Part shown: positions 32,593 to 42,158 of the stretch, one piece after another
Layout of the letters: each line of letters opens with the position of its first letter
Position numbering within the stretch: the stretch's first letter is position 1
DNA from: Defluviitaleaceae bacterium
Lineage (GTDB): Bacteria > Bacillota > Clostridia > Lachnospirales > WQUN01
Reading direction: 5' to 3'
Assembly (NCBI GenBank): GCA_009784025.1
Contig: WQVK01000015.1
Location: 1 to 52,670 of the forward strand
Length of the DNA stretch: 52,670 nucleotides
Position numbers and translations under genes: made by a program
Notes under the pieces: generated by a model
What the model was told of the DNA's origin: nothing
Databases searched by the model: none
What the model saw: the letters and a program-made list of their open reading frames with translations, nothing else

Positions 32593-34521
32593 ATGCGTAA
32601 ACTTATGAAGTACCTGAAGCCGTATTGGCCGGGGGTTTTACTGATTGTGCTGCTGCTTTTGGGGCAGGCGCGGGCAGAGCTTATGCTGCCCAACTTGATG
32701 GCGGATATTGTTAATGATGGGGTCGTTTATGCGGCAGAGCATGGGGTGTACCGGACGGAGTTTATTTTACGTACTGGTGGGATTATGCTGTTTTTTGCGC
32801 TGCTTGCGGGTACGGCTTCTATCACGGCTGGTTATATTTCGCCACGGATTGCGGCTGGTGTGGCCAGGACTATCAGGCGTGATGTTTTTACCAAAGTGGA
32901 GAGTTTTTCCCAGGCGGAATTTGATAAGTTTTCGTCTGCGTCGCTTATTACCAGGTGTACAAATGATGTGGCTCAGGTGCAAATGCTGGCTAACATTTTT
33001 GCCCGTACGCTGTTGTACGCGCCTATTTTAGGGCTTGGTGCCATTTTCATGGCGGTAAATAGAGCCGTGCATATGTCTTGGATTATTGCGCTGGCGGTTA
33101 TTGTGCTGGTTGGCACTGTGGCGCTGGTTACGGTTATTGTAATGCCAAAATTTAAGCTGATTCAAGAGCTTGTAGATAAGCTTAACAAGGTGTCCCGCGA
33201 GATTTTGCACGGGCTTATGGTTATAAGAGCTTTTGGCACACGGGGGCATGAAGTGAAGCGTTTTGATAAGACTAACCACGATTTGGCCAGCATGAGCCTT
33301 TTTGTGGGGAGGGTTATGGCGGTTACTGGGCCGGCAATCACGCTGGTGATGGGCGGCACTCAGGTGCTGGTGATTTGGATTGGGGCGCATCATGTGGCGG
33401 ATTCTGGGCTTACTATCGGCGATATGATGGCGTTTATGCAGTATTCCATGCAGGTTATTATTTCGTTTATGATGATTTCATTTGTTATGGTGATGGTGCC
33501 CAGGGCGCAGGTGTCTGCGGCGCGTATTGCGGAAGTTTTAAGCACCGAGGTTTCTATTGTAGACCCAGCAACGCCCCAAGAATTTGACAAAAACAACCCT
33601 GGCAAGGGCGAGGTTGTTTTCCAGGATGTTTGCTTCAAATACCCAAATGCAGAGGCCAACGCCCTAGACGGGATTAGCTTTACGGCCAAACCGGGGCAGA
33701 CCACGGCTATCATAGGCGCGACAGGCGCGGGCAAGACCACTATCGCCCAGCTTATACTGCGGTTTTACGATGTTTCTGAAGGCAAAATCACCGTGGACTG
33801 CCTAAACATAAAAGATGTGCGCCAGGCAGAGCTGCGCAGGAAAATCGGCTATGTGCCGCAGAAAGGCCAGCTATTATCTGGTAGCATAGAATCAAACATA
33901 TTGTACGGAAAATACGCCACAGAAGGCGCAGTACCAGCCATGCCCAAGAAGCAATGGGGCGGCGGCGAACAGCGCCGCGGGAAACCCGACGAAGTTTCGG
34001 GTTCAGTTGGTCGCAATTTGGCACCAACTGAAAATAGCGGCGAGCATTATAAGCAACACCGCGAAACTCCCGCAGCCCCGCAGCCCACAGACGAAACCCT
34101 ACTGCAGGCGGCCAAAATCGCCCAAGCCATGGAATTTATCGAAGAAAAAGATGATAAATTCCTATCAGAAATTTCACAGGGCGGCACCAATGTATCTGGC
34201 GGGCAGCGCCAACGGCTATCCATAGCCCGCGCGCTGGCCATTAACCCAGAAATCATCCTATTTGACGACAGTTTCTCTGCCCTGGACTTCCAAACCGACG
34301 CAAACCTGCGCCGGGCGCTAAGGGAACACACCGCCCAGGCCACGGTAATAGTAATAGCCCAGCGTGTGGGCACAATCATGAACGCAGAGGAAATAATCGT
34401 GCTAGACAAGGGCAAAATCGTAGGCCGCGGCAACCACCAGCAACTACTGGAAACCTGCCCAGAATACAAGGAAATAGCGGTTTCTCAAAACATGGCCAAC
34501 GGCCAAGGGGAGGTGCAATAA
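32593..34521 (+). CDS. Heterodimeric ABC exporter subunit A (degenerate ATPase site, 55-residue insertion)
   Basis: 642 residues: six-helix membrane domain (about 1-310) and ATPase domain. Walker A is IGATGAGKTT, signature VSGGQRQRLSIARA, Walker B IILFDDSFSALD with Asp instead of the catalytic Glu, as usual in the inactive-site partner of BmrCD/LmrCD/TM287-288-type heterodimers. Between ILYGK (about 440) and TDETLLQAAKIAQ (about 499) lie ~55 extra residues, Gly/Lys/Pro-rich, whose DNA contains a CAGTTGGT stem-loop (34002-34032). GGGAGG precedes the ATG. The partner gene begins 1 nt after the stop. Confidence 0.92.
   Translation: MRKLMKYLKPYWPGVLLIVLLLLGQARAELMLPNLMADIVNDGVVYAAEHGVYRTEFILRTGGIMLFFALLAGTASITAGYISPRIAAGVARTIRRDVFTKVESFSQAEFDKFSSASLITRCTNDVAQVQMLANIFARTLLYAPILGLGAIFMAVNRAVHMSWIIALAVIVLVGTVALVTVIVMPKFKLIQELVDKLNKVSREILHGLMVIRAFGTRGHEVKRFDKTNHDLASMSLFVGRVMAVTGPAITLVMGGTQVLVIWIGAHHVADSGLTIGDMMAFMQYSMQVIISFMMISFVMVMVPRAQVSAARIAEVLSTEVSIVDPATPQEFDKNNPGKGEVVFQDVCFKYPNAEANALDGISFTAKPGQTTAIIGATGAGKTTIAQLILRFYDVSEGKITVDCLNIKDVRQAELRRKIGYVPQKGQLLSGSIESNILYGKYATEGAVPAMPKKQWGGGEQRRGKPDEVSGSVGRNLAPTENSGEHYKQHRETPAAPQPTDETLLQAAKIAQAMEFIEEKDDKFLSEISQGGTNVSGGQRQRLSIARALAINPEIILFDDSFSALDFQTDANLRRALREHTAQATVIVIAQRVGTIMNAEEIIVLDKGKIVGRGNHQQLLETCPEYKEIAVSQNMANGQGEVQ
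34002..34032 (+). repeat. CAGTTGGT-family hairpin inside the ABC subunit gene
   Basis: TTCAGTTGGT (34002-34011) and ACCAACTGAA (34023-34032) with an 11-nt loop, inside the extra protein segment. Confidence 0.85.
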
Positions 34522-34522
34522 T

Positions 34523-36406
34523 ATGAGCACCGACAGAAAAAATGAAAGAAGACAAGACTATAACCGCCCCCCCATGGGCGGCGGGCGCGGGCGCGGCGGC
34601 GGCTGGGGTAGGCCAGGTTTTGGCCCGGTGGAAAAACCTAAAGATTTCAAAGGTTCTTGGGGGCAGATTATCCGCTACCTAGGCGCAGAAAAAGTTGTAA
34701 TAACCTTCACGGCGCTTTTGGCTGTGGCATCTACGGTGCTTGGTGTGCTTGGCCCAAGGGTGCTTGGCACTGCCACAGACGAGATTTTCCAGGGTTTATT
34801 GCGCATGCCCGGCGGCGGCAGCATCAATTTCTCCCGGGTTGGCAATATTATGCTTATCATGATATGCCTGCATGCATTCAATATTATTTTCAACTATGTC
34901 CAGGGGTTTATCATGGCTGGCGTTAGCATGCGTATCACCTACCGGCTGCGGAACGAGATTTCTAACAAAATCCACCGCCTGCCATTCAAATATTTTGACA
35001 AAACCAGCCACGGAGACGTTCTAAGCCGCATCACCAATGATGTAGACACCCTCTCTGGCACGCTAAACCAGGGCATGGGGCAGCTGCTAATGAGTGCCAC
35101 GGCGGTTATTGGCATTTTGATTATGATGATAACTATCAGCCCGCTGCTTACCCTAGTGGCCATGATGATTCTGCCTGCTTCTGGCATTATCATGCGCTTT
35201 ATCGTTAAGCGTTCGCAAAAATATTTCCAGCAGCAGCAAAAAAGCCTTGGGGAACTAAATGGCCATATAGAGGAAATGTTCACCAGCCACGCAATAGTAA
35301 AATCCTTCGGCGGCGAAAAGGCTTCTGTAGAAGCCTTCGATGTACACAACAAAGAGCTGTACAGCTGCGGCTGGAAGGCAAATTTCCTATCCGGGCTTAT
35401 GATGCCAATTATCGGCTTTGTAGGGAATATGGGTTATGTAGCAATAGTGGTGATTGGCGGCGCAATGGCAGTTAGCGGAAGTATTTCTGTGGGCATGATA
35501 CAGGCGTTTATCCAGTACACGCGCCAGTTTGGCCACCCAGTATCACAGCTGGCCGGCGTTGCGGCAGTGCTGCAGCAAACCGCCGCCGCCGCAGAGCGGG
35601 TTTTCGCCTTCCTAAACGAAGAAGAAGAATCACCAGAGGCCGCGAACCCAGTAGCCCACGAGCATATCAAAGGCAGTGTAGAATTTGAGAACATCAAATT
35701 TGGCTACAACCAAGAAACCCCAGTAATCCACAGCTTTAACGCCAAAGTGCAGCCCGGCCAAAAAATCGCAATAGTGGGCCACACCGGCGCCGGCAAAACC
35801 ACCATAGTAAAGCTGCTGATGCGCTTTTATGATGTTAATTCTGGCGAAATTAAAGTAGATGGCGCAAACATACAAGACTATACCCGCGACGGCCTGCGCT
35901 CTCATTTTGGCATGGTACTGCAAGACACATGGCTGTTCAACGGCACGATAGAAGAAAATATCCGCTACGGCCGCCTTACCGCCACTGGCGAAGAGGTCCG
36001 CAACGCCGCTCGTGCAGCCCAGGCCCACCATTTCATACAATCCTTCCCAGAAAGCTATCATATGGAAATAAACGAAGAAGCCGACAATATCTCTGCCGGG
36101 CAAAAGCAGCTACTAACCATAGCCCGCACCATACTAAGCGACCCAGATATCCTAATACTAGACGAAGCCACCAGCAACGTAGACACCCGCACAGAGCTTC
36201 TAATCCAACAAGCCATGGATAACCTGATGAAAGGCCGCACCAGCTTCGTAATAGCCCACCGCCTGTCCACAATCCGCAGCGCAGACCTTATCCTAGTAAT
36301 GAAAGACGGCGACATAGTAGAACAGGGCAACCACGAAACCCTACTAAGCAACGATGGCGTGTACTCGCGGCTGTACAACAGCCAGTTTGATGCTGTAGAG
36401 GCTTAA
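34523..36406 (+). CDS. Heterodimeric ABC exporter subunit B
   Basis: 627 residues. A Gly/Arg-rich cytoplasmic tail (PPMGGGRGRGGGWGRPGFG, about 16-34) precedes six membrane helices and an ATPase domain: Walker A VGHTGAGKTT, signature ISAGQKQLLTIART (variant of LSGGQ), Walker B ILILDEATSNVD with the catalytic Glu, switch IAHRLS. This is the consensus-site partner of the gene just upstream; together they form a multidrug/lipid-type exporter in the cell membrane. Substrate unknown. Confidence 0.93.
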   Translation: MSTDRKNERRQDYNRPPMGGGRGRGGGWGRPGFGPVEKPKDFKGSWGQIIRYLGAEKVVITFTALLAVASTVLGVLGPRVLGTATDEIFQGLLRMPGGGSINFSRVGNIMLIMICLHAFNIIFNYVQGFIMAGVSMRITYRLRNEISNKIHRLPFKYFDKTSHGDVLSRITNDVDTLSGTLNQGMGQLLMSATAVIGILIMMITISPLLTLVAMMILPASGIIMRFIVKRSQKYFQQQQKSLGELNGHIEEMFTSHAIVKSFGGEKASVEAFDVHNKELYSCGWKANFLSGLMMPIIGFVGNMGYVAIVVIGGAMAVSGSISVGMIQAFIQYTRQFGHPVSQLAGVAAVLQQTAAAAERVFAFLNEEEESPEAANPVAHEHIKGSVEFENIKFGYNQETPVIHSFNAKVQPGQKIAIVGHTGAGKTTIVKLLMRFYDVNSGEIKVDGANIQDYTRDGLRSHFGMVLQDTWLFNGTIEENIRYGRLTATGEEVRNAARAAQAHHFIQSFPESYHMEINEEADNISAGQKQLLTIARTILSDPDILILDEATSNVDTRTELLIQQAMDNLMKGRTSFVIAHRLSTIRSADLILVMKDGDIVEQGNHETLLSNDGVYSRLYNSQFDAVEA

Positions 36407-36490
36407 AACCGTCAGAGGCTTCGCCTCCGACACCTCCAAAAACTTTTTTGAAAAAATGTTTTATCAAAAAACTTTGATTTTTGAAGTTTG
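36405..36490. repeat. REP-like element after the ABC exporter
   Basis: AAAACCGTCAGAGGCTTCGCC, CTCCGACACCTCC, CTTTTTTGAAAAAA and CAAAAAACTTTGATTTTTGA in order, starting just after the stop codon. Confidence 0.85.
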
Positions 36491-36495
36491 GATTT

Positions 36496-36525
36496 AAAAA
36501 AAGCCCTTGTTTTAGGGCTTTTTTT
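36496..36525. terminator. Bidirectional terminator
   Basis: AAAAAAGCCC, TTGTTTTA, GGGCTTTTTT between converging genes. Stem identical to the terminator at 2622. Confidence 0.9.
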
Positions 36526-36566
36526 GTTTTAGGGTTATATTTTTCAAGCTCATTTATGCAAAAAAT

Positions 36567-36582
36567 GGTACCGTATGGTACC
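36567..36582. repeat. Single 16-bp palindrome GGTACCGTATGGTACC
   Basis: One copy of the family between converging genes. Confidence 0.9.
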
Positions 36583-36607
36583 ATAAATTACTGGTAGTCT
36601 TGTTTTA

Positions 36608-36976
36608 TCAATCAACCCGGCGGAATATGGCTATGCTTGTGTAGCCTTCTTCGTAATGGGTTAGCGTTAGTGTATTCCCGGATATTTCGTACTCGGATAC
36701 TTCTTCAAAATGCGGGAAGATAAGGGTTATGCTGCCGTTTTCGGTTGCCCATGTAAAGTTTGCATCTGTGCTGCCCCATGTCTCCACACCTGTACCATCA
36801 TAGAAAAATTGGAGCACATCATTTATATAACCAAAGTCAATCATTTCGCCACCGTAGGATAGCTCCCAAGATACTGCTTCCCATGTGCCCACTACAGGAT
36901 GTTCGCCATTGCCGCCACATGACGCAAATATCGGCAGCAACGCCAGCAGCAGGGCTACGCATATTAGTTTTTTCAT
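36608..36976 (-). CDS. Small predicted lipoprotein
   Basis: 122 residues with a lipoprotein signal: MKKLICVALLLALLPIFASC, the Cys being the lipidation site. The mature part looks like a small beta-barrel or lipocalin-like domain (VVGTWEAVSWEL; LQFFYDGTG; YEISGNTLTLTHY), like the many Bacillota proteins that report a substrate-fit W-containing N-motif; no function assigned. ATG at 36976 preferred because AAGGGG then lies 7 nt upstream; an ATG 6 nt earlier is too close. Confidence 0.75.
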   Translation of the reverse strand: MKKLICVALLLALLPIFASCGGNGEHPVVGTWEAVSWELSYGGEMIDFGYINDVLQFFYDGTGVETWGSTDANFTWATENGSITLIFPHFEEVSEYEISGNTLTLTHYEEGYTSIAIFRRVD

Positions 36977-37044
36977 TTTCATTCCCCTTTCTGTGATTTA
37001 TTTCACCAGTGGAATGATAAACCATTAAGCCTCGCTAGTCAAAT

Positions 37045-37070
37045 AAAAACGCCCCACAGCGGGGCGTTTC
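37045..37070 (-). terminator. Terminator, GC-rich hairpin
   Basis: AAAAACGCCCC, ACA, GCGGGGCGTTT. Just downstream of the short frame at 37072-37209, upstream of the lipoprotein gene. Confidence 0.75.
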
Positions 37071-37071
37071 T

Positions 37072-37209
37072 TTATTCTACGCGGCGCAGGGTTCTTATTT
37101 CCACAAATTCGTAATCATTGGAAAATGTGAAGGGTAGCGTTGAGCGGTTTACAATATACTCCAAAAAAATGCGACCATCCACATAATCATTATTGATACT
37201 GCCAAACAT
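37072..37209 (-). CDS. Short frame, probably the remnant of a small secreted protein gene
   Basis: 45 codons ending ...EFVEIRTLRRVE, similar in style to the end of the neighbouring lipoprotein (SIAIFRRVD), then a terminator. A second ATG 14 nt upstream, in another frame and with a better-placed GAGG, opens MKKCLAVSIMIM, which looks like the start of a signal peptide but stops after 22 codons. Together they suggest a shrunken, frameshifted paralogue. Confidence 0.3.
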   Translation of the reverse strand: MFGSINNDYVDGRIFLEYIVNRSTLPFTFSNDYEFVEIRTLRRVE

Positions 37210-37328
37210 TTTTTCATATCCTCACCTCGCGGTAAGTATAACATATATAACGGGGCTATACGATTCTTAACTGCCAATCCCAATCAGTAAAAGCAGCCGA
37301 AAAATAGCCCCGGCGCAAACAAGAGGCA

Positions 37329-37363
37329 AAATCAACTAATTACAATATGTAATTAGTTGATTT
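37329..37363 (-). terminator. Stem-loop terminator of the SpoIID-like gene (TCAACTAATTACA copy 2)
   Basis: Perfect 16-bp arms AAATCAACTAATTACA/TGTAATTAGTTGATTT with an ATA loop; it overlaps the TAA stop codon. Same stem-loop as 21621. Confidence 0.75.
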
Positions 37364-39641
37364 ACCAAACCACAATCTCTACCCCTGGGTAAAAATGCCT
37401 CAGCACATCCCGGTAGTTTAGTCCGCGCTGCAGCAGGGCAGCTGCGCCATTCTGGCTCATGCCAACTCCATGGCCATGGCCGCCGCCGTAAAAAGTAACG
37501 GCCACAAGCTGGCCGGCCTGGCAAAACTCTTTCTCCATGGTAAAGAACGCGCTGGGCAGCAGGGCCATATTTGACACCTGGCTGCCATCTTGGCGGGTTA
37601 CTGGTATGCGGCCGGGTGCAAGCAGGCTGCGTATGTTAAATTCGGTTTTAACCACGGCGTAGCCTCCACTGCCTGTGAAGCGCATTTCCATAATATTGCC
37701 GCCTTGGCCGCGGCGGGTCACCTCCATTGCCATGAGGCTGCCGAAACTGCCATATGTGTAAACCATGGCAGGGTTTGCGGGCTGGCGGCTGCGTATCCCG
37801 GCGTTTATACGCTGTGTTAGCTCTTCGGCGGTCATGGTTATATTCCAGCGAAACCACGGGAAGTCTCGGTCGAAACCGGGGATATCATGGCTGCGGAAGA
37901 AATTCGCGGCATAATGTTCTTTTCGCAGGTCGCCAGGGTTATGCTCTGCCATGTAGAACTGTGGCGTAGCACGCAGGAAAACTGGCGTATCTGCCGGGAA
38001 TTGGCTGCCGCTTGCCCATACTTCGCCAAAATTAGCGGTCATTCCACTAGATGTGGAAAAATAATTGGCCAGGGCTATTTCGCCATCATAAAGCAGCACC
38101 TGGCCGCGCGTGGCTTGCACGGCAGCTATGGAGATTTCATTTTCTGGAATATTATTGTACACCTGGCTCATGACAGAATCATCCACATGGGCTCCAAATT
38201 CCCGGAAAATATTCATGTAAAACTGATGGTAGGCGAAGCTTCGGGCAGTCACGGCCTGCACCTTGGAGGCCTCCACACCAAAGGAGCTTGGCATCTCGGA
38301 AGGCACAACGGCGTACAGATATTCCTCAATTGGCAGCTGGTTTACCACAATAAAACCGCCATCGTGGGGAGATATCTCAATTGTCCCGCGGTAGGATGGG
38401 TGTTGCCCCGCTGGCCAGTTTCGCTCCAGGCCTATTATTTCCAGCCGGGTGCTTGGGCTTGCGGGCGTTATGTAAAGCCTCGGCGCGCCCCAAAGGTCTT
38501 CCGGGTGGCTCACAGAAACACGCTGCCCTACGGTAAAATTCTCCACATGGCTACTGCGGGTCACGGTGAACGGCCCCGTGCCGGCCACTGTAACGCTACC
38601 ATGCACAAGCCCTTCAAACCCGCAGGTGCTAATTGCCACCCGGATATAATCGGGGCTTGGCCTGCGGGTAACAACAGCCGCCCCCACCCTGCCGGCAATT
38701 ATATAAAAATCTGCAAGCTCGTAACCCACTAGTAAATCTTGCGGGCTGCCCAGTGTAACATCATCAGAATAAAGCCTGTACACCTGAAATTGCTGGCAAA
38801 GGGGCAACGCTCCCCAGCTCGACAGCTCGATTACATTATCACCCACCTGCATTATCTGCCCGCCAATAACGGCCTCTGGGGCAACTGCGGCGGCCAGCTG
38901 GCCACGGTATAGCTGCAAGCTGGCCACAGCAACATCTTCAGGAAGCCCCAGCTCACCATACAGCGGGAAAAACTTCTCTACACCGCCTACAAGGACAACC
39001 AGCCCAAATGCATCTACAGAAATTATCGCAACATTCCGCAGGGTTGGGTTAGAATCAACCAGCCCCACCACCGCTAAAATCTCGTCACCCATGGCCAGCA
39101 CCTGCAATTCTTGGCCGGTTAGCAGCACATTGGCCGGGGCTTTCGTGCGGAACATCCCCATATCGGTATGAACCTGCCCGCCACTTATGCCCAAAGGCAC
39201 GAGGCTAACCATCTCTGCCCCGCCTATGCCAAGCTCGTACAATTTTTTCATATACAAATCCACCCAAAGGGCATAGGAAATATACGTCTGGGCGCTCATA
39301 TCCGCAACGTAAATCCCATGGCCGCGAGGGTTCAAAACCTGCATAATCCCCTGTGCCAGCCCAAGCGTTAGCAGCTCCCAATCTTCATCCAGCGGCGGCA
39401 GCGCAAGCCCAACAGCCACCAGCATATCTGCCACCACAGCCCGCGTCACAGCCAAATCATCACCTATGCGCGCCACGACTTCGGCCGGCGTAGCCTCATA
39501 AAACATAGGGAAAAAGCCCAAATGCCCATCCCAATCCACAACAATAGCAGGCAGCCTCCCCCCAACATCTTCCCCACCCCGCCAGCAGCCCGACAAAACC
39601 AGCAAAACTATGATCAAAAGCGCAAACGCCCCAAATTTCAT
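37362..39641 (-). CDS. SpoIID/LytB-domain lipoprotein
   Basis: 759 residues. A lipoprotein signal MKFGAFALLIIVLLVLSGC anchors it outside the membrane. The first ~400 residues are of unknown fold; the C-terminal ~350 form a SpoIID domain (VNQLPIEEYLYAVVPSEMPSSF, AVTARSFAY, YFSTSSGMTANFGEVW, GHGHGVGMSQNGA; first given in part). SpoIID is a lytic transglycosylase that trims denuded peptidoglycan during engulfment; relatives act on vegetative walls. The catalytic Glu lies in VVPSEMP. ATG at 39641 with GGGAGG 7 nt upstream. Much longer than SpoIID itself (about 340), so not a simple orthologue. Confidence 0.88.
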   Translation of the reverse strand: MKFGAFALLIIVLLVLSGCWRGGEDVGGRLPAIVVDWDGHLGFFPMFYEATPAEVVARIGDDLAVTRAVVADMLVAVGLALPPLDEDWELLTLGLAQGIMQVLNPRGHGIYVADMSAQTYISYALWVDLYMKKLYELGIGGAEMVSLVPLGISGGQVHTDMGMFRTKAPANVLLTGQELQVLAMGDEILAVVGLVDSNPTLRNVAIISVDAFGLVVLVGGVEKFFPLYGELGLPEDVAVASLQLYRGQLAAAVAPEAVIGGQIMQVGDNVIELSSWGALPLCQQFQVYRLYSDDVTLGSPQDLLVGYELADFYIIAGRVGAAVVTRRPSPDYIRVAISTCGFEGLVHGSVTVAGTGPFTVTRSSHVENFTVGQRVSVSHPEDLWGAPRLYITPASPSTRLEIIGLERNWPAGQHPSYRGTIEISPHDGGFIVVNQLPIEEYLYAVVPSEMPSSFGVEASKVQAVTARSFAYHQFYMNIFREFGAHVDDSVMSQVYNNIPENEISIAAVQATRGQVLLYDGEIALANYFSTSSGMTANFGEVWASGSQFPADTPVFLRATPQFYMAEHNPGDLRKEHYAANFFRSHDIPGFDRDFPWFRWNITMTAEELTQRINAGIRSRQPANPAMVYTYGSFGSLMAMEVTRRGQGGNIMEMRFTGSGGYAVVKTEFNIRSLLAPGRIPVTRQDGSQVSNMALLPSAFFTMEKEFCQAGQLVAVTFYGGGHGHGVGMSQNGAAALLQRGLNYRDVLRHFYPGVEIVVW

Positions 39642-39744
39642 AACAAAACCTCCCTTGAGTAAACATATGCAAACTTGTACATATTTTATGACAAAATCCA
39701 AGATTTTAGCTTGACAACTCGCGGCTTGTGGGCAACAATGGTGA

Positions 39745-39862
39745 TAATTAAAACTATCCGAGGCTTTGCCAACCGCGCCTTCACTTTTTTGTTATAAAAT
39801 CTAATGCTAAAGTTTGTGGGGTGTGGCTGGCAGGGGCAAAGCCCACGGTCTCGTCTCATAAC
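39745..39862. repeat. REP-like element between spoIID-like and cotH
   Basis: AAAACTATCCGAGGCTTTGCC near the left and GGGGTGTGGCTGGCAGGGGC with AAAGCCCACGG on the right, an imperfect inverted pair. Confidence 0.5.
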
Positions 39863-39877
39863 CCAGGGAGGTTAATT

Positions 39878-41793
39878 ATGTTCAAGAAAATTCTTGTTAT
39901 TGCTGTTGTTGTTGCTGTTTTGGCTGGTGTTGTTATTGCGGTGATGTCTTCTTCTGGGGGGGTGCAGGCATCTAATTTGCCGGTGGTTACTGGCATCTGT
40001 GAAGAGCTGACGGTTACTTTTTCTGTGGAAGAGGCTTTTCACACCGCCAATATTGAGGTGGAGTTAACGGCCAGCAACCCAAATGCCCGGATTTTTTATA
40101 CATTGGATGGCTCTACGCCCACTACTCGCTCGCGGCAGTATAGTAGGCCAATTAGGATAAATGTGCGCGGGTCTATGAATGTGACGGTTGTGCGGGCCAT
40201 TGCGGTTTATGATGGTTATGCATCACGGCCGGTTTCTCATACTTATTTCATGGGCAGGGGCGTGCATAATCGCTTCGATACTATGGTTTTCTCGCTGTCT
40301 ACCACGCCCAGTTATTTGTTTGACCATCATGATGGTATTTTTGTGGCAGGGGCAATACGTGATGAATTTATCCGCCAAAACCCAGGCCACGATGTAAGGC
40401 CGCCAGACCCAGCCAATTTTAACCTGCGCGGCAGAGAGGCCGAACGCCCACTTTCTGTAGAGGTTTTCTCGCCAGATGGGGAACGGCTTCATATCCAAAA
40501 CGCTGGCGCTAGGGTGCATGGCGGCTGGTCCAGAGCCCACGATCAAAAGTCTATCCGCCTTGTACCGCGGCGGGAGTACACGCCAGAAACTGGTACTTTC
40601 CGTTTTGATTTTTTCCCATGGGATTTATCGGCTGCGGGGCAGCCTATTGTAAGATACGATAACCTGATACTGCGCAACAGCGGCAACGACAACTCCCACG
40701 GCATGATTCGCAACGAGGTTGGCTCGGTGCTGGCGTTGGAGGCTGGGTTCTTGGGGGTAACGCCTGTGCGCCCGGTGGCGGTTTTCTTAAATGGCGAATA
40801 TTACGGCTTTGCATGGCTACAGGTGCGTTTTACAGAGAATTATATGGAGCGGCTTTTCGACGCGCCAGAACGCAGCTTCGATATAGTGGGCATGGGCGAA
40901 CGCTGGCTAGATACAGACGACGAAGAAATTTATGCAGACCTACGGCACAAAAACAGCTTCGGCCACAGAGACCTAACCGACGACGCAATCTTCGCCCAGC
41001 TGGAAGAAATACTAGACGTGGACAACATGCTATTCTACTTCGCGTTCCAAATATTCATGGGGCAGCACGACTGGCCTCACAACAACCTGCGCCGCTGGCG
41101 CTACACCGGCGAACAAGTAGAGGAGCTATCCCCATACCTAGACGGCCGCTGGCGCTATCTCATGTTCGATTTGGACTGGACCCTGGGCCTTTACGGCGAC
41201 AACTACCGCAAACCCACTTTCCAGAACGTGCTAGAAGGCGCAGACCCCGCCGGGCAGCGCCACAGCGACCTTCTTATCGCAATCTTACAGCGCCCAGAAA
41301 TGCAAGAACGCTTCACCATGATAATGAACGACCTGTGGCCGCCAATGTGATAAACGGCCAGCGGGTAGAAGCGGTTATAGACGAGCTTTTTGGCAGCGCA
41401 CGCAATGAAATTGAACGCTCCATCCTAGCTGGCAAATACCCCGGCTGGTTCAGCATGAACACGATCCACAACAACCACCAGAATATGATAAACTTCGCCA
41501 CCTACCGCTACACCGTAATGTTCGACAGCCTAACAAATAAATTCGGCTTCCCCAACGAATTCTTCGAAGTGCAGATTATAGGCCGCGAAGCAATGCTTGG
41601 GTCTATGCCTGCCACACATTCTAGGTATTTTGCCCATCTTACCGTGCCCATACGGCCAATATTACAAGATGGCGAAGAGTTTAGCCACTGGCTGGTAAAC
41701 GGCCGCAGGGTGAATGGCGAAGAGATTTTTGTAAGGGCGGCGAATGGCACGGGCTCGCGCAGGCTGGTGCGGGTAGAGATGGTGCTGGCGTAA
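39878..41793 (+). pseudogene. cotH: cotH-like spore-coat kinase gene with a frameshift near 41340
   Basis: Reads as one protein if a single frame change is allowed: ~490 residues in the first frame end at a TGA (41348-41350), and the homologous C-terminal ~145 residues (NVINGQRVEAVIDELF...) continue at once in the -1 frame to 41793. Domains: signal/anchor helix, a chitobiase-C-like repeat (ARIFYTLDGSTPTTRS), then the CotH kinase domain (VFLNGEYYGFAWLQ; FQIFMGQHDWPHNN; LMFDLDWTLGLYG), which phosphorylates coat proteins in Bacillus. ATG at 39878 with GGGAGG 6 nt upstream. A real mutation, a sequencing error or recoding are all possible; no obvious slippery site is present. Confidence 0.8.
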
Positions 41794-41796
41794 TGA

Positions 41797-41906
41797 TTAT
41801 AATGAAATAAATGAGAAACGGTCTCACCCAAATTGCAGTTAAAACGCATTATTTCGGCGTTTCATATACTATTTGGGTGAGACCATTTTCAAATTGTTTC
41901 ACTATA
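41797..41906. mobile_element. MITE-like long-hairpin element, copy 2
   Basis: ~110 bp between TATAATGAAATAAATGAGAA and TTTCACTATA. Stem GGTCTCACCCAAAT/ATTTGGGTGAGACC differs in sequence from copy 4 but is still fully paired. Confidence 0.8.
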
Positions 41907-41932
41907 TTCGTTAAAAATTTTGCCATTAAATT

Positions 41933-41962
41933 AAAAAAATCCCGGATTACCGGGCTTTTTTT
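41933..41962. terminator. Terminator after cotH
   Basis: AAAAAAATCCCGG, ATTA, CCGGGCTTTTTTT. Confidence 0.85.
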
Positions 41963-42002
41963 GTTTAGAACTTGCAAAAACACCTCATTTTGCCGAAATT
42001 AT

Positions 42003-42018
42003 GGTACCATACGGTACC
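42003..42018. repeat. Single 16-bp palindrome GGTACCATACGGTACC
   Basis: The 16 bp upstream (ATTTTGCCGAAATTAT) are identical to the spacer of the pair at 27240-27287, so this is a pair that lost its first member. Confidence 0.9.
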
Positions 42019-42158
42019 ATTTTTGGAAAAAATGTTAATTTCGGAAAATATGTCAACATACTATTTCTCAAAAGCAGCTATACGACAAAATGAATTGACA
42101 CCACCACATGTTGCTGCCACAAACGAGAATACATCGCCGGCAAAGACGCTTCTAAGTT

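Noticed and set aside
37887-38732. 281-codon open frame on the plus strand
   Set aside because: Lies entirely opposite the SpoIID-like gene, has no ribosome site and encodes a low-complexity sequence without family signals.
40813-41340. 5' part of the frame that encodes the cotH C-terminus
   Set aside because: Arg/Pro-rich out-of-frame reading of the CotH kinase domain; only the part after about 41340 is real coding sequence.
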